This document shows positions 43,107 through 51,411 of a DNA stretch of 64,000 bases, in pieces (position 1 is the first letter of the stretch; every line of letters begins with the position of its first letter). The notes below the pieces were generated by a model that made no database searches, was not told where the DNA came from, and saw nothing but the letters and a program-made list of their open reading frames with translations. The DNA lies in assembly GCA_030156535.1 (NCBI GenBank), contig JASGMJ010000005.1:40930-104929 (forward strand), given 5' to 3'. The position numbers were made by a program, and so were the translations under genes. Source of the DNA: Candidatus Sumerlaeota bacterium. GTDB lineage: Bacteria > Sumerlaeota > Sumerlaeia > SLMS01 > JAHLLQ01.

Positions 43107-44402
43107 TCAGCCCGAGCCAGCCTCGGGCCCTTCCTCCTCCAAAGCCGAATCGACGGCCATGCCCGACTCGTCCAGCGGCGGGAAACGCATTTCAAGTTTC
43201 CCCGCGTTGCTGTGGTAAGCCGGACGCGCAAAAAACAGGTACAGCGCCTCGTCAATCCGCACGTCGAACACCAGAGGCCGTTTTGTCAGCTGCACCGGCT
43301 CTCCCTCCTCGCGGTGCAGCGGGTAGATCGCCTCGCCCGGCAGAGTGCCGAAAACGTCTTCGCGATACCGCGTGGCAAAGCCTTCAATTTTCTCCCGAAA
43401 CGTGGGATCGTCCAGATTCTGCGGCCACCGTCCCTTGCGCTGGAGCACGAGCACCACCTTCATCGTCTCCGTCGAGGCCTGATCGTACAGCGAAGCGTAG
43501 AAGCTCTCCGCGATCTCCGGGGTAAACGTCCCCGCAGGATCATCCGGGTCGGCTCCCAACGGAAAGACCCGCATCGTCAGCACAACGTTCGGATCAAACG
43601 TCTCCTTCAGCAGGCTGCGCTCGGTCTCGTAGAGCGCACCGCCCTTTTCCCCCTTCAGTTGCTGAAGCGACAACACCGTCAGCAACACCAGCAGCAGCCC
43701 GAATGTCGCCGAGCCATTAATCATGGCCTGCCTGTGGAAGCGCTGCCACTGTCCCCCGATGATCTCCGCGATCTTCTCGAATGCCAGAGGCTCGCCCTTG
43801 CCGGGCTGCACCGTCGTCTTCGCAAGGTAATCGTGCATCCCCTGCTTGAACGGATTGAACACGATCGCGATCACCATCCCCAGGAACAGCGCAAACGTCA
43901 CGTACCCGCTCAGCATGTTGCCGTACACGAGTCCCTTGTACGTGTCGTAGTCGAACACGAAGGGACTTACGAAAAACGCCGCAAGAATGCCGGGAAACAG
44001 CAACACCGTGCGCGCCGCCGAACGTCCGAGCGACGGCACCTCGCCCCGGTAGTCCCGCACCCGGATTCCGACGAGGAACTTACCCACTGTCCGCCCCTTC
44101 CCCACAGGGCCGTTGGCCAGCGTGAAGTACAGCAGCACCACCACGGCGCCCAGCGCCGAACTGTGCCGTCCCAGTGCAAACAAGGGCTCGTGCAGCAGCT
44201 TGCCGATGCCGATGAAGACAAAGTAGAGAAGCACGTAGTCAAAGAGCAACGCGCCCAACCGCCGCCAGAAACCCGCAACGGGTGCCTTGGGGTAGTTCAG
44301 CCGGTCGCGTTCGCGATCATCCCCGCCGTCACCGCCGCCGGACGATGGGCGGGCGGGAGTACTCGGGGGCACGGGTTTGAGGAACTCGTTTACTTGGGCC
44401 AT
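43107..44402 (-). CDS. RDD-family membrane protein with extra C-terminal domain
   Basis: A 431-residue inner-membrane protein. A Pro/Ser/Gly-rich N-terminus (1-40) leads into an RDD domain (about 45-215): AGFWRRLGALLFDYVLLYFV, then KGRTVGKFLVGIRVRDYRG, SLGRSAARTVLL, and NPFKQGMHDYLAKTTV. A further helix (FGLLLVLLTVLSL, about 255-270) is followed by a soluble acidic domain of 150 residues unlike other RDD proteins. RDD proteins are linked to ion or proton/sodium exchange in a few cases; the function here is unknown. The ATG at 44402 gives MAQVNEFLKPVPP. The C-terminal domain could sense or bind a partner such as the toroid protein downstream. Confidence 0.8.
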   Translation of the reverse strand: MAQVNEFLKPVPPSTPARPSSGGGDGGDDRERDRLNYPKAPVAGFWRRLGALLFDYVLLYFVFIGIGKLLHEPLFALGRHSSALGAVVVLLYFTLANGPVGKGRTVGKFLVGIRVRDYRGEVPSLGRSAARTVLLFPGILAAFFVSPFVFDYDTYKGLVYGNMLSGYVTFALFLGMVIAIVFNPFKQGMHDYLAKTTVQPGKGEPLAFEKIAEIIGGQWQRFHRQAMINGSATFGLLLVLLTVLSLQQLKGEKGGALYETERSLLKETFDPNVVLTMRVFPLGADPDDPAGTFTPEIAESFYASLYDQASTETMKVVLVLQRKGRWPQNLDDPTFREKIEGFATRYREDVFGTLPGEAIYPLHREEGEPVQLTKRPLVFDVRIDEALYLFFARPAYHSNAGKLEMRFPPLDESGMAVDSALEEEGPEAGSG

Positions 44403-44529
44403 GAAGAATCTCGCGAAAAAGTGGCCGGTGCGACGCAATCGCACGGCAGGCCCACGAGACTGGGCGGCAGCCCGGAGGCGGCAATCCGAATCGACCCCGG
44501 CCGCCCGTCATCCCCGGCCGTGTACCATC

Positions 44530-45198
44530 TCAGTCCATCCGGTCCGCCGGTGCCTCGTCCACCAACTGTGCCAGGCGAATGCGCAGCTGCACGCTCACCA
44601 GTTCGATCCGGCGCAGAACGCGGCGCTGCTCCAGAATGCACTGGCGGTCGTAGCTCTCGCGCACCAGCGCCGCCGCCACCTGGTCCGCGATGATCCCGGG
44701 GTGGAGATGCTGGTTGTCGAGATTCGTCAGCACCCCCCGCATCTCCGGAGCGTACTCGGCGATCTGGGCGGCCAGCCCGGTCAGCTCGCGCGTCGCCACG
44801 CGAATCGCCTCGCGGTCCCCGTCGTCCATCAAATCGGGGAGAGGCAGCACCCGGCCCACGCGGAACGGCTTCTCCTGCAACTCATCGACGAGAGCCGCGC
44901 GCTCGATCCCCTCCAGCAGAATGTTGAACCGCCGGTCCGGCAGCTTCTCGTGATGGAGCACCCGCGCGATCGTCACCACGCGGTTGGCCGGTGGCGCGCC
45001 AAAGTAGTCCTTCTCCCACCCCTTGCGCAGGTTCGCCGACGCGATGCGGTAGTCGCTCTCGATCGCGCTCGTCACCAGACGCACGTACCGGGGCTCGAAA
45101 ATATGCAGCGGCATCACCGTGCGCGGAAAGAGCACGAGGCCGGGCAGCGGAAAAATGGGAATCGTCGTGAGAGACACACGGCGCCTTTCGTCACGCAT
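44530..45198 (-). CDS. LON substrate-binding-domain protein (ATPase-less Lon N domain)
   Basis: A 222-residue protein consisting of only the LON N-terminal domain, without AAA+ or protease parts. It contains TIPIFPLPGLVLFPRTVMPL, HIFEPRYVRLV, and a helical C-terminal half (about 110-215, VATRELTGLAAQIAEYAP). Such stand-alone proteins are widespread; they are thought to bind unfolded or partner proteins, but their role is not settled. The ATG at 45198 (MRDERRRVSLTTIPIFPL) is chosen; the open frame further upstream runs into a family A repeat. It is divergent from the RpiB-fusion gene. Confidence 0.9.
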   Translation of the reverse strand: MRDERRRVSLTTIPIFPLPGLVLFPRTVMPLHIFEPRYVRLVTSAIESDYRIASANLRKGWEKDYFGAPPANRVVTIARVLHHEKLPDRRFNILLEGIERAALVDELQEKPFRVGRVLPLPDLMDDGDREAIRVATRELTGLAAQIAEYAPEMRGVLTNLDNQHLHPGIIADQVAAALVRESYDRQCILEQRRVLRRIELVSVQLRIRLAQLVDEAPADRMD

Positions 45199-45254
45199 TG
45201 TCGTCAAAGCAACGATGCCGCAAGCAGCGACGGCCTGACAAAGGAAAAGCGAGT

Positions 45255-45355
45255 TTCCTGGTTCGTGGTTCGGCTGGCCATAAGGGATGCCGGCAAAGAG
45301 CGGAAGGGAAACCGTGCGTTCTCTGGAGCGCAATCAGCGAGAAACGAACCGCGCC
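45255..45355. repeat. Intergenic inverted-repeat element, family A copy 3
   Basis: About 101 bases. The left end is TTCCTGGTTCGTGGTTCGGC (45255-45274) plus TGG, and the right end CAGCGAGAAACGAACCGCGCC (45335-45355) is its imperfect reverse complement (GCGGTTCGTTTCTCGCTG). It lies between the divergent LON and RpiB-fusion genes and displaces their promoters outward. Sizes and ends match copies 1 and 2. Confidence 0.55.
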
Positions 45356-45460
45356 CCAGTCAATGTCCTACTTGCCCTTTCCCGCCTCGGCGATGTTGCC
45401 TCGTAGGCAGACGCTCGCCCACCATGCACCACGCCCCACCAAGAAAGAGCACACAGCATC

Positions 45461-47068
45461 ATGGGTCTTCGCATCGCCATCGGCTCCGATCACGGCGGCT
45501 TCGCCGTCAAGAGCACCATCGCGCGCCACCTCGCCGAACGTGGCCATCACGTCATCGATTGCGGCACCTACACAGCCGAGTCGGCCGACTACCCCGTCTA
45601 CGCCTGGAAGGTCGCCGGCATGGTCTCCGGTGGCGCGGCGGACCGCGGCGTCCTGCTGTGCCGCTCGGGCAACGGCGTTGCCATCGTCGCCAACAAACGC
45701 CCCGGCGTGCGCGCAGGCTTTGCCGTCACCCCCGAGACCGCCCGCCTCGCCGTCGGCCACAACGAGTGCAACATCGTCGTCATCGGCTGCGATCACACCA
45801 AGTACCCCGTCGAGGAACTCGTCGACGCCTTCCTCTCCGCCGAGCCCGAAGGCGGACGCCATCATCGCCGCGTCCGCCAGATCATGGGATTCGACCGCCT
45901 GCTGGAATCCGCGCTCGCCACCGACAAGATGGCGCTCGCCGGGCAAAGCACCTGGCTGCTCGACGCACCGGAGAATCTGCAACCCGACCGCACGCTCGAA
46001 TCCCTCGTCCTCTTTGGCGGCGTGCGCGGCCTGCTCGTCCGCGTCGCGGCCATCGCCCAGGCCCTCGCCAACGGCCGCGGCAACTACGCCGCCCGCCTCG
46101 CCGCGTTTCGCCAGCAGGCCGGGACGAACGACGCCCTCTGCCTCCAGCTCAAGATCGCCGACGCCCGCGACGCCGCCGACGTCCTGCGCCCCGTTTACGA
46201 CATCACTGCGGGCGACGACGGCTACGTGGCCCTCGAACTCGACGTGCGCCTCGATCGCGACGAAGCGGGCCTCGCCGAGCGCGTCCGCCAGCTCGTCAAC
46301 GAAATCGACCGCCCCAACATCATGGTCGCCCTCCCCGCCACTGCCGAGGGCCTGCGCGCCCTGCGCCTGCTCACGGCACGCGGCTTCTCCACCGCCGTCC
46401 TCCACCTGTTCTCCCCCGCCCAGTTCCGCGCCGCCGCCGACGCCTACCTCGCCGGCCTGCGCGACAGCCTCGCCGCCGGGCTCTCCATCCACGACGTGCG
46501 CTCCGTCGCCGCCCTCTCCATCCGCCCCCTCGCCGAGGCCATCGGCCGCGCCCTCATCGCCGAAGGAACCGGCCGCCAGACACACGCGGACGAACGCCTC
46601 GCCCTCGAAACCGTCGGCACGCCCGCCGCGCTCGCCCTCGCCGCGCAGCTCCACCACCAATTCCGCCAGACGTTCCTGACCCCCGCCTTCAACGACGAAT
46701 TCGCCCGCCACGGTGGCGCTCCCCAGCGCCTCCTCTGGCTCGACGCCCCCCACGACGACCAGGTCCACCCCCACTTCCCCGCCGAATCCCTCGCCGCCCC
46801 GTTCACCGTCGCCTGCCTCTCGATGGACTCCCTCCAGATGCTCCTCGAACGCCCCCGCACCACCGGCGAAGGACTGGTTTCAGCCCTCTCGGACGACGCC
46901 CCGCGTACCGACGGCCTCCAGGAACTGCAGACCGTCGACCTCGACGCCCTCGACACGTTGCTGCTGGAACAACAACTCGCCCGCGGCCGCGAGGAACAGC
47001 AGGCGCTCTTGCAGGCGATCGAAGCGGGGAAACCCAGTGCCATTGACGTGGCGAAGGGCACGAAATAA
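45461..47068 (+). CDS. RpiB-type sugar-phosphate isomerase fused to a degenerate transaldolase domain
   Basis: A 535-residue two-domain protein. Residues 1-150 are a RpiB/LacAB isomerase: IGSDHGGFAVKSTIARHL, DYPVYAWKVA, GVLLCRSGNGVAIVANKRPG (active cysteine present, CGTG replaced by CRSG) and VGHNECNIVVIG. It would interconvert ribose and ribulose 5-phosphate. Residues about 165-510 are a transaldolase fold: RPNIMVALPATAEGLRALRL aligns with the family's RPNLxIKIPATxEG, but Ala290 replaces the Schiff-base lysine. The NVTLIFS strand is TAVLHLF and the TSNP loop is lost. That half is therefore probably catalytically dead. Both are steps of the non-oxidative pentose-phosphate pathway, so the dead half may regulate or assemble. 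The ATG follows AGCACAC; the gene is monocistronic. Confidence 0.85.
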   Translation: MGLRIAIGSDHGGFAVKSTIARHLAERGHHVIDCGTYTAESADYPVYAWKVAGMVSGGAADRGVLLCRSGNGVAIVANKRPGVRAGFAVTPETARLAVGHNECNIVVIGCDHTKYPVEELVDAFLSAEPEGGRHHRRVRQIMGFDRLLESALATDKMALAGQSTWLLDAPENLQPDRTLESLVLFGGVRGLLVRVAAIAQALANGRGNYAARLAAFRQQAGTNDALCLQLKIADARDAADVLRPVYDITAGDDGYVALELDVRLDRDEAGLAERVRQLVNEIDRPNIMVALPATAEGLRALRLLTARGFSTAVLHLFSPAQFRAAADAYLAGLRDSLAAGLSIHDVRSVAALSIRPLAEAIGRALIAEGTGRQTHADERLALETVGTPAALALAAQLHHQFRQTFLTPAFNDEFARHGGAPQRLLWLDAPHDDQVHPHFPAESLAAPFTVACLSMDSLQMLLERPRTTGEGLVSALSDDAPRTDGLQELQTVDLDALDTLLLEQQLARGREEQQALLQAIEAGKPSAIDVAKGTK

Positions 47069-47433
47069 ACGCTTTCCAGAGTCGCCCTGGTGCCACCGAA
47101 GCCCGACACTCCTGCGTCGGCGGTTCATGTAGGTGCATTGGGGCGTTTCTCTATTGAGAGGTATAGTAAGGCTTTGGGCGCTCCCATCAGATGGCCGCGG
47201 GAGTGGAATCCTTCAGCGCACGCGTCAGTCCCTTAATCGCGGGGGACAGACTCGCCCACCTCCCCCCTTTCTCCCGCCTGCCCATCCGCTCGCAGCCCGC
47301 CTGACAGGACCCCACCCCCGTTTCGGCTTGCACGACTTCGCCACCCCTCCCAGCCTCGCACCGTCCATCATGGCAATCAAAGCGGGACCGCGCACCCGTG
47401 TGCCCGTGCCCCGCTCCGTGGAGAAACGCACCA
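47069..47433. other. Intergenic region upstream of the peptide ABC operon
   Basis: These 365 bases separate two plus-strand genes. They hold a promoter-like pair near 47138-47167; otherwise I see no repeat, RNA or small gene. The transcript leader would be about 260 bases. Confidence 0.45.
47138..47167 (+). promoter_or_regulatory. Candidate promoter of the peptide ABC operon
   Basis: TTGGGG (47138-47143) and TATAGT (47162-47167) are 18 bases apart in a locally AT-richer stretch, a reasonable sigma-70-like pair. A TTGAGA lies within the spacer. No operator palindrome is evident. Confidence 0.4.
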
Positions 47434-49677
47434 ATGACTTTTCGCCTTCCACATACCCTGCTCGCCGCCGCTCTGCTGCTTGCCGCCTGTTCCGCCGAGC
47501 CGCGCCAATCCCAGCAGAGCGAATCCCAGGAAAACCGGTCCGAGACCACGGCCACCACGGAGATGAACACCACCGCGCCCGGCAACGACGGCGCCGAGCG
47601 GCGCGCCGAGGTCCCCAAGGACGCCACGCGCGCCGAACTCCTCCAGCAGTACATCGAACCCATCGTTGTGGATCGCTTCAACCCCGACGTGACGGATGCC
47701 AACCGCACCACCACGCCCCAGCGCGGCGGCGTGCTGCGCCTGCGCACGCCCGCCGACTACAGCGACCTCAATCCGCTGACGTCCACCGGCCAGCCTGAGC
47801 GCATGGTCCAGAATCTCCTCTACGACAGCCTCGTTTCCCAGGACCCCGAGACGCTCGAATTCTTTCCGAAGATGGCCTGGACGTTCGCCAAGGCCGACCT
47901 GCTGAAAATGAAGGACGGCGAAGTCCTTGAAGGCACGTTCCTCGAAATGGGGAACGAGGACAATCCCGCGTCCGAAGTCGTCTTCGCACCCGGTGCCTGG
48001 CGCCGCACGTTCAACAAGTACGACGTGGCCAGCGTCGGCGATGGCACGCTGACCCTGAAGGAGCAATGGGGCGGCGCCACCTACAAGGGCGAGGTCACCG
48101 AACTCGTCCTGACCTACGAAATCAACGAGGCCAAGGACCCCGCCCGCGAAGCGGAACTGATCCGCACGACCATCGGCGACCTCGCCACCTGGAAGGACGT
48201 CGAGGACAACGGCCGCGAGCGCCCGTTCCGCAAGGAGGAGTGCGCCTTCGAGTTCACCATCCGCCCGGACATCCGCTGGCAGGACGGCGAGCCCTTCACC
48301 GCCGAGGACGTCAAGTTCAGCTACGACACCATGATGAACGTGAACGTCAACGCCCAGCACATCCGCAACTACTTCCAGCACATCGAGTGGTGCCGCGTGC
48401 TTGAAGACGGCATGACTGTCGCCTTCCGCAACGACAAGCCGTACTTCAATCAGTTCGCCTTCGTCGCCGGCATCTACCTGCTCCCCCGCCACATCTTCAA
48501 TCCCGAGCAATACGGAGGCGACGACGTTGCCTTTGCAGCCGCCTTCAACGAGCATCCCTATCGCGAACGCCCCATCGGCCTCGGCCCCTACAAGCTGAAG
48601 GAATGGCGCAAGAACGAGTTCCTCACCGTCGTGCGCAACGATGACTACTGGGCCAGCAAACTCCCCGAGGGCGCCGTGCCAAAGTGGCACCCCTCCCAGC
48701 CCTACATGGACGAAGTGCGGTTCACCGTGATCCAGGAGAAGGCCGCCGTCCTCAAGGAGCTCCAGAAGAACAACATCGACGCCGATCTCGACGTCGAGCC
48801 CGACACCTGGTACCTCGACGAAACAAACACCGACGCCTTCAAGAGCCGCTTTATCCGCGCCCAGCACTACGGCTTCCTGTTCACGTACGTCGGCTTCAAC
48901 ATGGACCGCGCGCTCTTCAGCGATCCCGTCGCCCGCCGCGCCGTCTCCATGCTCATCCCGCGCGACCGCATCGCCAACGACATCCACCAGGGCCTTGCCG
49001 TTCCCGTCAGCGGACCCTTCTACAGCAAGGGTCCCGGCTATGACCAGACGATCAAGCCCGTTGAGTACGATCCCGAAGGCGCCAAGCGCCTGCTGCGCCG
49101 CAACGGATGGCTCGACCGCGACGGCGACGGCGTGATCGAAAAGGAAATCGACGGCGTCACTGTTCCCTTTGCCTTCGGATACAGCATCCACAATGCCCGC
49201 GACTACCACCAGAAGATCGCCGACATCATCAAGGAATCCGTCGAGCAGGCGGGCATCAGCATGACCATCCGCAAGTCGGACTGGACGATCTTCTCTGAAA
49301 CAATCCGCAACAAGGACTTCGACGCCGTCCGTTTTGCATGGGGAGCCTCGCTCGACCCCGATCCCTACCAGATTTGGCACTCGTCGCAGGCAGACAACAA
49401 GGGCGACAACTTCGTCGGCTACCGGAACAAGCGCGTCGATGAAATCTGCATCGCCATCCGCGAAACCTTCGATCCCATCAAACGCTGGGATCTGGCCCGC
49501 GAGATGCATGCAATCGTCGCCGAAGAGCAACCCTACGCGTTCCTCTTCGGGTTCAACGAAACGTACTTCTACAATCGCGGTATCCGTGGCGTGAAGTTCT
49601 ATCCCTCCCAATACCCCGTCGATTGGACGGAATGGTGGTGGGCCGACGAAGCCCGCAGGCAAGAATCCGCCAAATAA
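47434..49677 (+). CDS. Oligopeptide-type ABC transporter substrate-binding lipoprotein
   Basis: A 747-residue SBP_bac_5-family protein. The lipoprotein signal ends LLLAAC with Cys19. A low-complexity Ser/Gln/Glu linker (about 20-65) precedes GGVLRLRTPADYSDLNPLT-type sequence, then MVQNLLYDSLVSQDPE, FTIRPDIRWQDGEPFTAEDV, RPIGLGPYKLKEW and YVGFNMDRALFSDPVARRAV, all conserved positions of DppA/OppA. At 747 residues it is about 200 longer than DppA; an insertion lies at about 150-270. It captures peptides or similar solutes for the two permeases downstream. The ATG at 47434 is the start. The ATPase genes of this importer are not in the window. Confidence 0.92.
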   Translation: MTFRLPHTLLAAALLLAACSAEPRQSQQSESQENRSETTATTEMNTTAPGNDGAERRAEVPKDATRAELLQQYIEPIVVDRFNPDVTDANRTTTPQRGGVLRLRTPADYSDLNPLTSTGQPERMVQNLLYDSLVSQDPETLEFFPKMAWTFAKADLLKMKDGEVLEGTFLEMGNEDNPASEVVFAPGAWRRTFNKYDVASVGDGTLTLKEQWGGATYKGEVTELVLTYEINEAKDPAREAELIRTTIGDLATWKDVEDNGRERPFRKEECAFEFTIRPDIRWQDGEPFTAEDVKFSYDTMMNVNVNAQHIRNYFQHIEWCRVLEDGMTVAFRNDKPYFNQFAFVAGIYLLPRHIFNPEQYGGDDVAFAAAFNEHPYRERPIGLGPYKLKEWRKNEFLTVVRNDDYWASKLPEGAVPKWHPSQPYMDEVRFTVIQEKAAVLKELQKNNIDADLDVEPDTWYLDETNTDAFKSRFIRAQHYGFLFTYVGFNMDRALFSDPVARRAVSMLIPRDRIANDIHQGLAVPVSGPFYSKGPGYDQTIKPVEYDPEGAKRLLRRNGWLDRDGDGVIEKEIDGVTVPFAFGYSIHNARDYHQKIADIIKESVEQAGISMTIRKSDWTIFSETIRNKDFDAVRFAWGASLDPDPYQIWHSSQADNKGDNFVGYRNKRVDEICIAIRETFDPIKRWDLAREMHAIVAEEQPYAFLFGFNETYFYNRGIRGVKFYPSQYPVDWTEWWWADEARRQESAK

Positions 49678-49719
49678 GGGACGGAGCACTTCAACCCACC
49701 AAGGACGGCATTCACCGGC

Positions 49720-51402
49720 GTGTTTAGTTACATCGTCAAGCGCCTCCTCCTGATGATCGTGACGCTCTTCGGCATCACGGTCATCACCTTTGCCGTGACG
49801 CGCCTCACGCCCGGCGAGCCCGCCGTCATTGCCCAGAGCGCCTCGGGGCAATCCTCGGGGGGCTACGACAGCCAGCTCGAACAAAACCGCCGCAACCTCG
49901 GCCTCGACAAGCCACTCCTCTTCAACTTCGACTTCGAGGACAGCCACACCGAGGCGCGCAAGGCCGTCCACGATTTCATCCGCCCCGCACGCTTCTGGCA
50001 GCAGGACGCCCGCGGCCGTCTCGCCCGCGTCAGCACCATCGCGCTCCCCCCCGCCCTCGATGTACTCGAACGCCTTCAAAGCGTCGAGGGCTCCGTCGAT
50101 CATTATCTCGAACCCACGCAGAACTCCGAACGCCGCATCGACCCCGCCGACGCCACGGATCGCCTGCTCGAACTCGTTCCGACGCTCGCGCAGGCACAGG
50201 GCATCGAGCCCGAAGGCCTCGACACCACCGAGCGCATCGCCTTCTGGCGCGAGTGGTACGAGAACAACAAGGAGCGTTGGAACGACGACGCCGTGCGCCA
50301 GGCCGTTGACGACTATCTCGCCGGAACAACCGGGATCGGCGAAGTCCTGATACGCGGCGGCTACGCCGTTCCCGCACTGATCAAGGGGATCAACAGCAAC
50401 GACGACGAAGTCGTCCAGCGCGCCAACCAGGCCCTCTCCGGAATCACGGGCTTCGATTATCTCGGCGGGCAGGACGAGTGGGAGAAGCAGCGCGATGCCC
50501 TCGTCGGCCGATGGAACACGTTCTACGCACGCGAGAAGATCCGCTATCGCGACTTCGGCCCCGTCGCCGACACCTTCAACATCGTGGCCAACACGCAGTT
50601 CGGCGTCTGGTGCCGCCAGGTTATCTCCTTCGACTTCGGCGATTCATACAAGCACCGCCGCCCCGTCATGGAACTCATTCGTTCCCGTCTTCCCGTGACG
50701 TTCGTTCTCTCCGTTCTTTCCATCCTGCTCTCGTATCTCGTCGCGATCCCGCTCGGCATTCTGTCCGCCGTGAAGAAACACTCCCCCACCGACAAGGGCG
50801 TCACCATCCTGCTCTTCCTGCTGTACTCGCTGCCGACCTTCTGGGTGGGCCAGATGCTGCTGCTCTCGCTGACAGGTGGACCGAGTCCGTGGCCCGGCGT
50901 CGAATGGCCCGAGATCTTCCCCGCGCGCGGCATGAACAGCGAAGGCTTCGACTGGCGCGGTGGCGGCATTCCCGACATCATCGACTTCGCCTGGCACCTT
51001 GTCCTGCCACTGCTTTGCATGACCTACGGCAGCCTCGCCTTCCTCTCGCGCCAGATGCGCAGTGCCATGCTCGAAGTCCTCAACGAGGACTTCATCCGCA
51101 CTGCGATGGCCAAGGGGGCCTCGGCGCGCAGCGTCATTTTCCGCCATGCGCTGCGCAACTCGCTGATTCCGATTCTCACGCTTTCCGCCGGGCTGCTTCC
51201 CGAACTCATCGCCGGATCGATCATCATCGAGTCCATCTTCACGATTCCCGGCATGGGGCAGTTGTCGTTCGAGTCGATTCTCAATCGCGACTATCCCGTC
51301 ATTAATGCCATTCTGTTTTTCTCCGCTCTGCTCACGCTGCTTGGCATTTTGATCGCTGATCTTTCCTATGCGCTGGCCGATCCGCGCATCACCTACGACT
51401 GA
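49720..51402 (+). CDS. DppB/OppB-type ABC permease with a large extracytoplasmic insertion
   Basis: A 560-residue permease, about 240 residues longer than normal DppB. It opens MFSYIVKRLLLMIVTLFGIT with VTRLTPGEPAVIAQ, reaches NLGLDKPLLFNFDFE, and then carries an insertion of about 220 residues (about 70-290) before resuming with FDFGDSYKHRRPVMELIRS and five membrane segments. The EAA loop SAMLEVLNEDFIRTAMAKGA and IESIFTIPGMGQL are standard. The insertion is charged and helical, with a HEAT-like stretch (GGYAVPALIKGINSNDDEVV). It would lie outside the membrane next to the binding protein. The start is GTG at 49720; AGGGACGGAG precedes it by 33 bases. Confidence 0.88.
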   Translation: MFSYIVKRLLLMIVTLFGITVITFAVTRLTPGEPAVIAQSASGQSSGGYDSQLEQNRRNLGLDKPLLFNFDFEDSHTEARKAVHDFIRPARFWQQDARGRLARVSTIALPPALDVLERLQSVEGSVDHYLEPTQNSERRIDPADATDRLLELVPTLAQAQGIEPEGLDTTERIAFWREWYENNKERWNDDAVRQAVDDYLAGTTGIGEVLIRGGYAVPALIKGINSNDDEVVQRANQALSGITGFDYLGGQDEWEKQRDALVGRWNTFYAREKIRYRDFGPVADTFNIVANTQFGVWCRQVISFDFGDSYKHRRPVMELIRSRLPVTFVLSVLSILLSYLVAIPLGILSAVKKHSPTDKGVTILLFLLYSLPTFWVGQMLLLSLTGGPSPWPGVEWPEIFPARGMNSEGFDWRGGGIPDIIDFAWHLVLPLLCMTYGSLAFLSRQMRSAMLEVLNEDFIRTAMAKGASARSVIFRHALRNSLIPILTLSAGLLPELIAGSIIIESIFTIPGMGQLSFESILNRDYPVINAILFFSALLTLLGILIADLSYALADPRITYD

Positions 51403-51411
51403 GGCAATGGG

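Noticed and set aside
47377..50103. 908-codon minus-strand open frame opposite the peptide-binding lipoprotein
   Set aside because: Antisense shadow of a well-supported SBP gene and the start of the permease; no conserved motif.
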